This document shows positions 17,015 through 25,415 of a stretch of 42,632 bases of DNA, in pieces. The DNA comes from Gammaproteobacteria bacterium (lineage in GTDB: Bacteria > Pseudomonadota > Gammaproteobacteria > Steroidobacterales > Steroidobacteraceae). The notes under the pieces were generated by a model, which saw only the letters and a list, made by a program, of their open reading frames with translations, ran no database searches and was not told the DNA's origin. The stretch spans positions 1 through 42,632 of the forward strand of contig JAABQQ010000088.1 of NCBI GenBank assembly GCA_011391405.1, written 5' to 3'. Each line of letters opens with the position of its first letter. Position 1 is the stretch's first letter. Made by a program: the position numbers and the translations under genes.

Positions 17015-17382
17015 CTATTGCGATCGATCTGGTCACCGGCACAAGCTCGGGGACATGGCCACGGGAGGGGGTTCGGAGGCGCTTGCGCTCACTCCTGACG
17101 GTCGCAGCGCCTGCATGGCGGCCACCTGTCTGCCACGGCTGCACGCCGCCGGAGAATCCGCGGCAGGTCCCGCTGCGGCGCAGCAAGTTCAATCTTTAAG
17201 TACATTTACGATTGAGGCTTCGGCGGTCTGAGTCGGACCATCCACCTGTCAAATCAGGAGGGGGACCGCCCAGCCCCACGGCTTCGCGATCCCCCATCTG
17301 GTGCGCCAGACGACCGCTTTGGTGAAAACCCGGAGCCACATCGGCCGCCCTGGCGAAATGCCACTACTAATGGGAGCACGAG
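17015..17382 (+). promoter_or_regulatory. Leader/promoter region of the hydrogenase operon
   Basis: A 368-bp gap without genes. Most is GC-rich, but 17188-17216 is an AT-rich island holding an imperfect 25-bp dyad at 17190-17214 (half-sites CAATCTTTA and TTACGATTG, centred on GTAC). This is a plausible binding site for a regulator or a DNA-bending protein. I looked for a sigma-54 -24/-12 element, common in front of hydrogenase genes, and saw no good match. A GGAG 9 nt before the hyaA ATG is the ribosome-binding site. No confident sigma-70 promoter was found. Confidence 0.35.
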
Positions 17383-18483
17383 ATGGGTCGTCAAGAAACT
17401 TTCTATGAGTTGATCCGCCGCCAAGGCATTTCGCGGCGCAACTTCCTGAAGTTCTGCTCGCTGAGCGCGGCTTCGCTCGGGCTCGCACCGCACTTCGCCG
17501 GCACGATCGCGCACGCGATGGAAACCAAGCCGCGCGTGCCGGTCATCTGGCTGCACGGTCTCGAGTGCACGTGCTGCACCGAGAGCTTCATCCGTTCGGC
17601 GCACCCGCTGGCCAAGGATGTGATCCTCTCCATGGTGTCGCTCGACTACGACGACACGATCATGGCCGCGGCCGGACACCAGGCCGAGCAGGCTATCGAA
17701 GACATCATGCGCGACTACAAGGGTCAGTACATCCTTGCAGTCGAAGGCAACCCGCCGCTCGGCAACGACGGCACGTTCTGCATCCCGGGTGGTCGCCCGT
17801 TCGTCGAAAAGCTGAAGGAAGTCGCGGCGGACGCCGCCGCAGTGATCGCCTGGGGTTCGTGCGCCTCGTGGGGTTGCGTGCAGGCTGCCAAGCCCAACCC
17901 GACGACCGCCGTGCCAATCCACAAGGTCATCACCGACAAGCCCATCATCAAGGTGCCGGGCTGTCCGCCAATCGCCGAAGTCATGACCGGCGTCATCACG
18001 TTCTACGTTACGTTCGGTCAACTGCCTGCGCTCGACCGCCAGGGTCGGCCGCTGATGTTCTACGGCCAGCGCGTGCACGACAAGTGCTACCGCCGCGGTC
18101 ACTTCGACGCGGGCCAGTTCTCCGAGAAGTTCGACGACTTCGGCGCCCGGGCCGGCTACTGCCTGTACAAGGTTGGCTGCCGCGGACCGACGACGTACAA
18201 CGCCTGCTCCACGACGCGCTGGAACGAGGGTGTGTCGTTCCCGATCGGGTCGGGACACGGCTGCCTCGGCTGCTCAGAGCCGGATTTCTGGGACAACGGA
18301 CCGTTCTACGAGCGGCTGGAGACCTTCCCGCAGTTCGGCGCTGAAATGTCGGCCGACAGGATCGGCGCCACGGCGGCGGCCATCGTCGGCGTCGGCATCG
18401 CGGCTCACGCAGGCATCACGGCGCTGCGCCAGGCCAGGGTGAAGCCGAACACCCCCGTTGCCGCAGACGAGCGCGTCGTTTGA
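17383..18483 (+). CDS. hyaA: [NiFe] hydrogenase small subunit, oxygen-tolerant membrane-bound type
   Basis: A 366-residue precursor. The twin-arginine signal SRRNFLKF (17-24) sends the folded heterodimer to the periplasm; the mature protein should start near residue 46. The proximal-cluster region carries six cysteines: Cys62, Cys64 and Cys65 (LECTCC), Cys160 and Cys165 (GSCASWGC), Cys194 (VPGCPP). Counted from the mature N-terminus these are 17, 19, 20, 115, 120 and 149, exactly the set that binds the [4Fe-3S] cluster of oxygen-tolerant enzymes; standard hydrogenases lack the cysteines at 19 and 120. The medial and distal cluster cysteines follow. A hydrophobic C-terminal helix (about 325-345) anchors it to the membrane. 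It transfers electrons from H2 oxidation to cytochrome b. Confidence 0.97.
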   Translation: MGRQETFYELIRRQGISRRNFLKFCSLSAASLGLAPHFAGTIAHAMETKPRVPVIWLHGLECTCCTESFIRSAHPLAKDVILSMVSLDYDDTIMAAAGHQAEQAIEDIMRDYKGQYILAVEGNPPLGNDGTFCIPGGRPFVEKLKEVAADAAAVIAWGSCASWGCVQAAKPNPTTAVPIHKVITDKPIIKVPGCPPIAEVMTGVITFYVTFGQLPALDRQGRPLMFYGQRVHDKCYRRGHFDAGQFSEKFDDFGARAGYCLYKVGCRGPTTYNACSTTRWNEGVSFPIGSGHGCLGCSEPDFWDNGPFYERLETFPQFGAEMSADRIGATAAAIVGVGIAAHAGITALRQARVKPNTPVAADERVV

Positions 18484-18502
18484 CCGAGTGGAGAACTGAA
18501 AA

Positions 18503-20296
18503 ATGAGCATTGCAACCCCCAACGGCTTTCAGCTCGACAACTCGGGCAAGCGCGTCGTAGTCGATCCGATCACGCGTATCGAAGGGCACCTCCGCATCGA
18601 GGTGAACGTCGACGCGGACAACGTCATCCGCAACGCGGTGTCCACGGGCACGATGTGGCGCGGCCTGGAGGTCATCCTCCGCGGCCGTGATCCGCGCGAC
18701 GCATGGGCGTTCGTGCAGCGCATCTGCGGCGTGTGCACGGGCGTGCACGCACTGGCGTCGGTCCGCGCGGTCGAAAACGCGCTGAAGATCGAGATCCCCG
18801 AGAACGCGAACACGATCCGCAACATCATGCACCTGACCCTGTATTCGCAGGATCACCTGGTGCACTTCTACCACCTGCACGCCCTCGACTGGGTGGACGT
18901 GGTGAGCGCGCTCTCCGCGGACCCGAAGGCGACGTCCGAGCTGGCGCAGTCCATCTCGCCGTGGCCGATGTCTTCGCCGGGCTATTTCCGCGACCTGCAG
19001 AACCGCCTGAAGAAGTTCGTCGAGTCGGGACAGCTCGGGCCGTTCCGCAACGGCTACTGGGGTCACCCGGCCTACAAGCTGCCGCCTGAAGCCAACCTGA
19101 TGGCGGTCGCTCACTATCTCGAGGCTCTCGATTTCCAGAAGGAAATCGTCAAGATCCAGACGATCTTCGGCGGCAAGAATCCGCACCCGAACTGGCTGGT
19201 GGGCGGCGTGCCGTCGCCGATCAACATGAACGCCGCAGGTGCAGTCAGCGCGATCAACATGGAACGGCTCAACATGGTGAGCCGGATCATCGACCGCACC
19301 ATCGACTTCATCGACCAGGTCTACATCCCCGACCTGATCGCCATTGCCGGCTTCTACAAGGACTGGGCGGCGATCGGCGGCGGTCTGTCGTCGAAGTACC
19401 TGATGTCCTACGGCGATCTGCCGATCAAGGCGAACGACTACAGCCCGGGCAACCTGATGATGCCGCGCGGCGCGATCATCGACGGCAACCTGAACGAAGT
19501 GCAGGACATCGACCTCGATGCGCTCGACCAGGTGCAGGAGTACGTCACGCATTCCTGGTACAAGTACCCCGACGAGCAGCAAGGCCTGCACCCCTACCAG
19601 GGTGAGACGGTCCCGAACTTCGACATCGGCGGCGCCAAGGGCACCAAGACGCGGATCGAGTCGGTCGACGAGTCCGCGAAGTACTCGTGGGTCAAGTCGC
19701 CGCGCTGGAAGGGTCACGCGATGGAAGTCGGCCCGCTGGCGCGTTACGTCATTGGTTACGTCAAGGGCATCCCCGAGTTCAAGGAACCCACCGACATGGT
19801 GCTTGCCGCGCTCGGCGGCGTGCCGGTGACGGCGCTGTTCTCGACGCTCGGCCGCACGGCAGCCCGCGGCCTGGAATGCAGCTGGGCGGCGCACAAGCTG
19901 AAAGACGAGTTCAACAAGCTCATCGCCAGCATCAAGGCTGGCGACACGGCTACCGCCAACATGGACAACTTCGAGCCGTCCACGTGGCCGAAGTCGGCCA
20001 AGGGCCATGGCTTCGTCGAGGCTCCGCGCGGCGCGCTGTGCCACTGGATCGACATCGAGGACAAGAAGATCAAGAACTACCAGTGCGTCGTGCCGACGAC
20101 CTGGAACGCGAGTCCGCGCGACCCGGCCGGGAAGATCGGCGCGTACGAGGCTGCGTTGCTCGATACGCCGATGCACGATCCCGAGCAGCCGCTCGAGATC
20201 CTGCGCACGATCCACAGCTTCGATCCATGCCTGGCGTGCGCTACGCACGTGCTCGACATGGAGGGTAACGAGGTCACGAGCGTCAAGGTCCGGTAA
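18503..20296 (+). CDS. hyaB: [NiFe] hydrogenase large subunit
   Basis: A 597-residue catalytic subunit. The nickel-iron site ligands are in RICGVC (73-78) and DPCLACATH (574-582). The 15 residues after His582 form the C-terminal extension that the endopeptidase HyaD removes once nickel is in place; position and length match the E. coli Hya enzyme. The enzyme oxidises H2 at the periplasmic side. The gene lies 19 bp after hyaA and 12 bp before hyaC. Nothing is missing from the active-site motifs. Confidence 0.98.
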   Translation: MSIATPNGFQLDNSGKRVVVDPITRIEGHLRIEVNVDADNVIRNAVSTGTMWRGLEVILRGRDPRDAWAFVQRICGVCTGVHALASVRAVENALKIEIPENANTIRNIMHLTLYSQDHLVHFYHLHALDWVDVVSALSADPKATSELAQSISPWPMSSPGYFRDLQNRLKKFVESGQLGPFRNGYWGHPAYKLPPEANLMAVAHYLEALDFQKEIVKIQTIFGGKNPHPNWLVGGVPSPINMNAAGAVSAINMERLNMVSRIIDRTIDFIDQVYIPDLIAIAGFYKDWAAIGGGLSSKYLMSYGDLPIKANDYSPGNLMMPRGAIIDGNLNEVQDIDLDALDQVQEYVTHSWYKYPDEQQGLHPYQGETVPNFDIGGAKGTKTRIESVDESAKYSWVKSPRWKGHAMEVGPLARYVIGYVKGIPEFKEPTDMVLAALGGVPVTALFSTLGRTAARGLECSWAAHKLKDEFNKLIASIKAGDTATANMDNFEPSTWPKSAKGHGFVEAPRGALCHWIDIEDKKIKNYQCVVPTTWNASPRDPAGKIGAYEAALLDTPMHDPEQPLEILRTIHSFDPCLACATHVLDMEGNEVTSVKVR

Positions 20297-20308
20297 GGGA
20301 GTGATGTC

Positions 20309-21052
20309 ATGAGCAAGATGTATCACCCTTCTACCCCGCTACCCAGCAGGGTGCGTGAAGGGCACTTCGGCGAGGCGATCCTGCCGCCTGCCGGCGTGCA
20401 GCCGGGGCCCGTGTACGTGTACGACGCGGCGATCCGCCTCTGGCACTGGGTGACGTTCCTCGCCATCATCGTGTTGTGCGTAACCGGGTACTTCATCGGC
20501 TCGCCGCTCCCCTCCGTGGGTGGCGAGGCGCATGAACACTACCTGTTCGGCTGGATCCGTTTCACGCACTTCGCGGCGGGGATGATCCTCGGCGTGGCGT
20601 TCGTGCTGCGGTTGTACCGCGTGCTGGTCGGCGGCAAGCATGCCCGGCAGATTTTCTGGATTCCCTTCTGGAGCCTCGGCTGGTGGAAGGAGATTTTCGA
20701 GGAAGTCCGCTGGTACCTGATCATCGGCAAGCCGAAGGAATACGTGGGCCACAATCCGCTCGCGCACTTCGCGATGTTCTTCATGTTCGTGCTGCCGATG
20801 CTCGTGCTGCTCTTCACCGGGTTTGCCCTCTACGCGGAAGGCGCGGGTGTGCATACCGGCTGGTACACGTGGTTTGGCTGGGTGTTCAGCGTGCTCGGCG
20901 ATTCCATGACCGTGCGCACGTGGCACCACGCCGCGATGTGGGTCGTGATCCTGTTCTCGATGGTTCACATGTACATGGCGATCCGCGAGGACATGACGCA
21001 CCGCCAGACGACGATCAGCGCGATGATCAGTGGCTGGAGGTTCTACCGCTGA
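20309..21052 (+). CDS. hyaC: Ni/Fe-hydrogenase b-type cytochrome subunit
   Basis: A 247-residue integral membrane protein with four transmembrane segments. Histidines are placed as in the family: RLWHWVTF in helix 1, RFTHFAAGM in helix 2, WHHAAMWVV and MVHMYMAI in the last helix. It anchors the small subunit and passes electrons to quinone through two b haems. The N-terminal 35 residues are a cytoplasmic extension. The gene closes the structural hyaABC set; a hairpin and 143 bp separate it from hyaD. Confidence 0.95.
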   Translation: MSKMYHPSTPLPSRVREGHFGEAILPPAGVQPGPVYVYDAAIRLWHWVTFLAIIVLCVTGYFIGSPLPSVGGEAHEHYLFGWIRFTHFAAGMILGVAFVLRLYRVLVGGKHARQIFWIPFWSLGWWKEIFEEVRWYLIIGKPKEYVGHNPLAHFAMFFMFVLPMLVLLFTGFALYAEGAGVHTGWYTWFGWVFSVLGDSMTVRTWHHAAMWVVILFSMVHMYMAIREDMTHRQTTISAMISGWRFYR

Positions 21053-21081
21053 ACCGGGGCGCAGGCCCTTCGACTGCCAGG

Positions 21082-21135
21082 TAACGGGACCGCGGGACGA
21101 GGGCGATCGTCGCCCGGAGTCCTTCGGTCCCGTTA
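21082..21135 (+). terminator. Nested hairpin between hyaC and hyaD
   Basis: A perfect 11-bp inverted repeat (TAACGGGACCG / CGGTCCCGTTA, 21082-21092 and 21125-21135) encloses a second perfect 6-bp hairpin with a 3-nt loop (GGGCGA-TCG-TCGCCC, 21101-21115). The bases after it (TACTTTTAG) are only weakly T-rich, so it is a poor intrinsic terminator. It may rather act as an attenuator or as a 3' stabiliser that keeps the structural-gene mRNA more abundant than the accessory part. Confidence 0.55.
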
Positions 21136-21195
21136 TACTTTTAGACGCTATCCAAGTGCACGGCTAAGTGCATCAGAAGACGCGCGGGAGTGACG

Positions 21196-21873
21196 ATGAA
21201 TGATGAATCCGCGGCGGCGGAACGCCGCATCGTGGTGCTCGGGGTAGGCAACCTGCTGTGGGCCGATGAAGGCTTCGGCGTGCGCTGCGTCGAGGCGCTC
21301 GACGCCGGCTGGGACCTGCCACCGGACGTCGGGCTGATGGACGGCGGCACGCTCGGCCTGGCGCTCGTGCCGCTGCTGCTCGACACGACCCACGTGCTCC
21401 TGTTCGACGCCGTCGCGCATCGCGGGGAGCCGGGCACGCTGATCGTCGCGCGCGACGACGAGATTCCCGCGCTGATGGGCGGCAACAAGATGAGCCTGCA
21501 CCAGGTCGGGATGAACGACATCCTGGCGAGCCTGGAGCTGCTCAACCACAAGCCCGCGCATTTCACCGTGGTTGGCATCAAGCCCGTCGAGCTCGCGGAT
21601 TACGGCGGCAGCCTGACGGAGCGGGTGCAGTCGCAGATTCCCGACGCGCTGCAGCTCGGCATCGAGGAACTGCGTCGCTGGGGAGTCGAGGTGCGCGAGC
21701 GCGCTGGCCAGTCCGGGCGCGACGTCGTGATCAGCGCGCTGCGGCAGGGGCGTTACGAATCCGGTCGCCCCGCGCCGGACGTTGCGTGCCGCTCCGGCGA
21801 CGAGCGATTCCTCGCGATCCGCGCTGCGGCCGAGGAACGCGGAGATGAAAAAGCCGGGGAAACCAGCGCATGA
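21196..21873 (+). CDS. hyaD: Hydrogenase maturation endopeptidase
   Basis: A 225-residue HyaD/HupD-family protease that cuts the C-terminal extension from the nickel-loaded large subunit. Conserved parts are VLGVGNLLWADEGFG with the nickel-sensing Glu25, the DGGTLGLALVPLL segment with its aspartate, and MSLHQVGMND with the histidine. The ATG at 21196 has GGGAG 5 nt upstream; a GTG two codons earlier was not chosen. The C-terminal 60 residues are longer and more charged than usual. The stop overlaps hyaE by 4 bp. Confidence 0.95.
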   Translation: MNDESAAAERRIVVLGVGNLLWADEGFGVRCVEALDAGWDLPPDVGLMDGGTLGLALVPLLLDTTHVLLFDAVAHRGEPGTLIVARDDEIPALMGGNKMSLHQVGMNDILASLELLNHKPAHFTVVGIKPVELADYGGSLTERVQSQIPDALQLGIEELRRWGVEVRERAGQSGRDVVISALRQGRYESGRPAPDVACRSGDERFLAIRAAAEERGDEKAGETSA

Positions 21874-22256
21874 GCGGCGTGATCGACGCGCTGGCCGCGC
21901 ACCCGTCGTGCGACGTACTGCGCAAGACGGAACTCGACGACTGGCTCGCCCGCAATCCGCGCGGGTTGCTGTTCTTCATCGGCGACCGACCCGAAGGTCT
22001 CGACGTGACCGTGGTCGTGCGTGAGCTCGCGACTAGTTACCGGGGTCGGCTGCGCGTCGGCCTCATCGATCAGCGCGACGAAGCAGCCCTGATGACGCGA
22101 TTTGGCGTGGTCGTCATGCCCGCCGTCGTCTACATGCGCGACGGGCAACCCACCGAACTCGTGGCGCGCATGCGCGACTGGCCGGTTTTCTCGCAAGCCG
22201 CCGACCGTCTGCTCGACGACGCCGTGCCGGCTCCCCTCTCTGGAGGAAATGCATGA
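21870..22256 (+). CDS. hyaE: Hydrogenase-1 expression protein, thioredoxin-like
   Basis: A 128-residue HyaE/HupG-family protein with a thioredoxin fold but no CxxC redox pair (only one cysteine, near residue 14). It is not a redox enzyme; family members act as chaperones that bind the twin-arginine signal of the small subunit before export. The recognisable core is RGLLFFIGDRPEGLDVTVVV, followed by RFGVVVMPAVVYMRDGQ with the cis-proline. ATGA overlaps join it to hyaD and hyaF. Confidence 0.88.
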   Translation: MSGVIDALAAHPSCDVLRKTELDDWLARNPRGLLFFIGDRPEGLDVTVVVRELATSYRGRLRVGLIDQRDEAALMTRFGVVVMPAVVYMRDGQPTELVARMRDWPVFSQAADRLLDDAVPAPLSGGNA

Positions 22257-23104
22257 CCGAACACGTCCTCGTCTGGCACCCGAAGGTGCCAGGAGATGCT
22301 CCCGCGGACTCCGACGACCAGCTGCGCCTGATCGGCATGCCCACTGGCCTCGTGCGTGCGGCGCGCCGGACTCCTGCGGACGAAGAGCTTACGGCCGCCT
22401 CGCGCGCCGTCATCAACGAAGTGATCGCGGACCTCAAGCGTCGCACGACCGAGCCGAATGCTCCACCGACCCGTGTGAGCCTGAATGAACTCAACGAATC
22501 CGAGAAGGCGACGCTCGCCGATATCCTCGGCGAAGGTGACGTCTGGGCGAAGGTCGGCCTGGACAATGCCTACTGGCGAGTGGTCGAGTCGGTGATGGCA
22601 GGCATCTGGCGCATCGAAAGCAGCACGGCGGATGGTACGCAGGGCGAATGGATCGAGATCGGCCCGGTGCCAGCGCCGATCCTGCGCGCCGCGGCCGAGT
22701 TGCCGCGCGCCGAAATCCAGATCCCCGGGCAGATGCCGCAGGGTGCGATGAACGCGCCGGCGTTGCTGTTCGAGCTGCAGCAGCGCTCGAGCGAATACCG
22801 GCCGGGTGCCGAGAACCACATCATCAACTTCACGTTGCTGCCGCTCACCGACGTCGATGCGCAGGTGCTGACGACCGTGCTCGGGCAGGTTCCGCTGGTG
22901 ATCCGCTCCGGCGGCTTCGGCAGCTCGCGCGTATTTGCGACGGCCCTGCGGCACGTCTGGGCCGTGCAGTTCATCAACGGCATGGGCAACGTGATCCTCG
23001 ACACGCTCGAGATCGGCGGCGTGCCGATCTCGGTCCTTGCCGCACGCGAGGATTTCGAAGACTCGGCCGAGCGACTCAGCGAAATCCTGCAGGCGTTCAA
23101 CTGA
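22253..23104 (+). CDS. hyaF: Hydrogenase expression/maturation protein HyaF/HupH
   Basis: A 283-residue protein of the HupH/HyaF family, which assists assembly of the small subunit in oxygen-exposed uptake hydrogenases. Recognisable stretches are LNELNESEKATLADILGEGDVWAK (about 82-105), WRIES with GEWIEIGPVP, and the C-terminal half with INFTLLPLTDVD, IRSGGFGSSRV and VQFINGMGNVILDTLEIG. Biochemical activity is not established. The start overlaps hyaE by 4 bp and the stop shares one base with the start of the next gene. Confidence 0.92.
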   Translation: MTEHVLVWHPKVPGDAPADSDDQLRLIGMPTGLVRAARRTPADEELTAASRAVINEVIADLKRRTTEPNAPPTRVSLNELNESEKATLADILGEGDVWAKVGLDNAYWRVVESVMAGIWRIESSTADGTQGEWIEIGPVPAPILRAAAELPRAEIQIPGQMPQGAMNAPALLFELQQRSSEYRPGAENHIINFTLLPLTDVDAQVLTTVLGQVPLVIRSGGFGSSRVFATALRHVWAVQFINGMGNVILDTLEIGGVPISVLAAREDFEDSAERLSEILQAFN

Positions 23105-23766
23105 TGAGCCGTCCTTTCGAAGGCAGCTACGGCGGCGACGGCTCGAAGATCGCCGACGACACGCGGCTCGAGTGCGGCATCTGCTGGTGGGTCTACGATC
23201 CGGCGCTCGGCGATGACGAAACTCAGACGCCACCGGGCACGCCGTTCCGGCTGCTGCCGGATACCTGGGAATGCCCGAATTGCGCCGCGAGCAAGAGCAA
23301 GTTCATGGTGATCGACAGCGCGACACTGTCGGAAGACGACGCCGTGAACAACCTCGCGAACGCGTATCGGCGCGCAGCGCTCAAGGTGAAGGGCATGCCG
23401 ATCTACAATCCGACGCTGGCCATCGAAGCGGTGGGCTTCCGCGAGCACGAGGGGCGCCAGGTCGGCGTGATGGTGACCCCGTGGTTCATGAACCTCACGG
23501 TGCTGCCGTCCCCGGCCGACCTGGCGATGTGGGCTGATGGCTCGAGCGCGCGCCTCGTGTTTCCTTCAGGGGCGTACGACTTCGTGGTGACCGACCTGCA
23601 CGGTCTGGGCCTGATCGGCACGTGCTCGCTGTTTTCGACGATGACCGAATTCACGGACCACGAGGCCGCGCAGCTCGCTGCCACCTCGGTGGCCGAGGCG
23701 CTGTTCCAGCCGGAGCAGCCGCCGGCACCACCCTCGGTCTCGCGACGGCAACTGCTCGGGGGCTGA
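23104..23766 (+). CDS. Rubredoxin-HybE/HupJ fusion, hydrogenase accessory protein
   Basis: A 220-residue protein with two parts. Residues 20-65 are a rubredoxin domain with paired CxxC motifs (Cys24/Cys27 in ECGICWWVYDP and Cys57/Cys60 in ECPNC), equivalent to HupI. Residues 80-200 are a HybE/HupJ chaperone domain (MPIYNPTLAIEAVGF, VMVTPWFMNLTVLP and LVFPSGAYDF). In Rhizobium these are separate proteins, HupI and HupJ, used when the hydrogenase matures under oxygen. Fusion fits the oxygen-tolerant small subunit of this operon. It is the last gene; the convergent alcohol dehydrogenase ends 6 bp away. Confidence 0.87.
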   Translation: MSRPFEGSYGGDGSKIADDTRLECGICWWVYDPALGDDETQTPPGTPFRLLPDTWECPNCAASKSKFMVIDSATLSEDDAVNNLANAYRRAALKVKGMPIYNPTLAIEAVGFREHEGRQVGVMVTPWFMNLTVLPSPADLAMWADGSSARLVFPSGAYDFVVTDLHGLGLIGTCSLFSTMTEFTDHEAAQLAATSVAEALFQPEQPPAPPSVSRRQLLGG

Positions 23767-23772
23767 GCCGCG

Positions 23773-24945
23773 TCAGCCAGCCCGCAACCTGCCGGCGATG
23801 CATGCACCGTAGAGCTGTTCGAAGTCCTGCACGGTCATCGGCAGCGGGTTCCCGCCCGTCGAGGGATCGTTGAGCGCCTGTGACGCGAACGAACTGGCGT
23901 GCTCCTCGCGCACGCCGATGTCCGCCAGCGTGTGCGGGATGCCGATCTCGCGGCGCAGTTGCAGCACCCAGGCCAGGACGCCGCTGAACGACCGGTCAGC
24001 GAGCTCGAGCCAGGCAGCGAGCCGCACCATCTTCGCCTCGATTGCAGTGCGGTTCCATTCCAGCACGTACGGCATCACCACGGCATTCGTGAGCCCATGG
24101 TGCGTGCCGAGGTTCGCTGAGCACGGGTGGCTCAGGCTGTGCATGGCGCCGAGTCCTTTCTGGAACGCGGTCGCACCCATCGATGATGCGATCAGCATGT
24201 GGGCGCGCGCCTCGAGATCGCCGCCGTTCGCGACGGCGCGCGGCAGGTAGTCCTTGACGAGGCGCATGCCCTCGACAGCGATGCCCTCCGCGAGCGGATG
24301 AAAGCCCGGTGCGCAGAACGCCTCGAGGTTATGCGACAGTGCATCCATCCCAACGGCAGCCGTGATGTGAGGCGGCAGGCCCACTGTGAGTTCGGGGTCC
24401 TCGAGCACGATCGCCGGCAGCATCTTCGGGTGAAAGATGATTTTCTTGGTGTGGTCCCGCACGTCGGTGATGACCGACGCGCGTCCGACCTCGGAACCCG
24501 TCCCGGACGTCGTCGGCACCGCCACGACCGGCGCCATGCCAGCGACGTCGACGCGCGTGAACCAGTCCTCGCGATCCTCGAAATCCCAGATCGGTCGGCT
24601 CTGTCCGACCATGAGCGCAATGGCCTTGGCCGTGTCGAGGGCGCTGCCGCCGCCGAACGCGATCACGCCGTCGTGACGTCCGGCACGGTAGGCCGCGACG
24701 CCTGCGGTCACGTTCGCCTCGACAGGGTTCGGTTGCACGTCGGCAAACAGCTCGCAGTGCAGGCCGGCGTCGCGGCACAGTCGCACGGCATTCGCGACCA
24801 TCGGTTGCGGCGCGAGCCCGGAGTCGGTGACGAGCAGTGGCCGCTGCATGCCGAGCGCGCGGCAGTGATCGGGTAGTTCAACGATGCGTCCGGCACCGAA
24901 CTTGATATTGGTCGGGTAGTTCCAGTTGCCGCGCAGGGTGGTCAT
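23773..24945 (-). CDS. Iron-containing alcohol dehydrogenase
   Basis: A 390-residue group III dehydrogenase. The ATG at 24943-24945 has GGAG 7 nt upstream; the frame runs on upstream through the hairpin region, but that part is not protein-like. The NAD-binding motif GGGSALDTAKA is near residue 95, PTTSGTGSEV near 140. Metal ligands are in MDALSHNLEAF and in the histidine-rich GAMHSLSHPCSANLGTHHG. It interconverts an alcohol and an aldehyde. With the aldehyde dehydrogenase and gamma-glutamyl ligase on the same strand it would oxidise a hydroxyl group of a glutamylated substrate; this is inference from context. Confidence 0.9.
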   Translation of the reverse strand: MTTLRGNWNYPTNIKFGAGRIVELPDHCRALGMQRPLLVTDSGLAPQPMVANAVRLCRDAGLHCELFADVQPNPVEANVTAGVAAYRAGRHDGVIAFGGGSALDTAKAIALMVGQSRPIWDFEDREDWFTRVDVAGMAPVVAVPTTSGTGSEVGRASVITDVRDHTKKIIFHPKMLPAIVLEDPELTVGLPPHITAAVGMDALSHNLEAFCAPGFHPLAEGIAVEGMRLVKDYLPRAVANGGDLEARAHMLIASSMGATAFQKGLGAMHSLSHPCSANLGTHHGLTNAVVMPYVLEWNRTAIEAKMVRLAAWLELADRSFSGVLAWVLQLRREIGIPHTLADIGVREEHASSFASQALNDPSTGGNPLPMTVQDFEQLYGACIAGRLRAG

Positions 24946-25023
24946 CGGTCGTCTCCGTTTCGTCGGGCTGCGTCGGTGTAGTTTACGCGCTGCTGCGGCG
25001 ACACAGCGATGGCACCAGCAGTC

Positions 25024-25101
25024 AAGCGACCGATCCGGGGCCTTCCCCCGAGCTTGGAAAGGCAGACACGCGCTCGGGGGAAGGCCCCGGATCAATCGCT
25101 T
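25024..25101. repeat. Long palindrome, copy 1 of a paired hairpin element
   Basis: A perfect 22-bp inverted repeat (25032-25053 with 25072-25093) encloses the 18-nt loop TTGGAAAGGCAGACACGC at 25054-25071. Beyond a two-base mismatch the pairing continues for 6 bp (25024-25029 with 25096-25101). The same loop, in reverse complement, and the same stem ends (GATCC and GAGC) recur in the palindrome at 25322-25395, whereas the middle of the stem is different. It lies 79 bp upstream of the alcohol dehydrogenase start. Confidence 0.95.
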
Positions 25102-25118
25102 TGATACACAGCGGCTGA

Positions 25119-25148
25119 GCGAGTCTTCGCCAGGGCGCGAAGACTCGC
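25119..25148. repeat. 12-bp hairpin
   Basis: GCGAGTCTTCGC at 25119-25130 pairs perfectly with GCGAAGACTCGC at 25137-25148 around the 6-nt loop CAGGGC. It stands 17 bp from palindrome copy 1 and may be part of the same structured region. No T-run follows on either strand, so it is not a classical terminator. Confidence 0.8.
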
Positions 25149-25277
25149 ACGCCGCACGGCGACTGTAAGCGGCTGCAATGATCACCTGCGTTGGCAGACT
25201 GTCGCGACGGGGAGCTACGGCCGTTGTCGCTGCCGCTCCCGACGCTTCATCCGGTGGGCGCTGCGTGCGCCGTGCAA

Positions 25278-25299
25278 GTTTTCCGGCTTGGCGGAAAAC
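25278..25299. repeat. 8-bp hairpin
   Basis: GTTTTCCG (25278-25285) pairs with CGGAAAAC (25292-25299) around GCTTGG. It lies 22 bp before palindrome copy 2 on the plus strand. Together with the other three hairpins it makes the 470-bp gap between the alcohol and aldehyde dehydrogenase genes unusually structured; no gene is visible there. Confidence 0.65.
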
Positions 25300-25321
25300 C
25301 TGCTCAGGCGCCGCCTCACAA

Positions 25322-25395
25322 GCGGTCGATCCAGTCGTTCTTCCCGAGCGCGTGTCTGCCTTTCCAAGCTCGGGAAGAACGACTGGATCGACCGC
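25322..25395. repeat. Long palindrome, copy 2 of a paired hairpin element (inverted)
   Basis: A perfect 28-bp inverted repeat (25322-25349 with 25368-25395) encloses GCGTGTCTGCCTTTCCAA, the exact reverse complement of the loop of copy 1. It begins 20 bp after the aldehyde dehydrogenase stop on the minus strand, so in the mRNA it would form a 3' hairpin of the ligase-aldehyde dehydrogenase transcript. Aligned with copy 1 in the same orientation, the stems share both ends but differ at about ten of the central positions, all compensated on the opposite arm. Confidence 0.95.
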
Positions 25396-25415
25396 CTGCA
25401 ACCAGCGCGTGATCG

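Noticed and set aside
17015-17382. Sigma-54 promoter for the hydrogenase operon
   Set aside because: Candidate GG-N10-GC spacings exist but lack the rest of the TGGCAC/TTGC consensus.
25024-25395. Integron attC sites or IS terminal inverted repeats
   Set aside because: The palindromes lack the GTTRRRY/RYYYAAC core boxes of attC, no integrase or transposase is between or near them, and no target-site duplication was seen; a REP-like or RNA structural element is more plausible.
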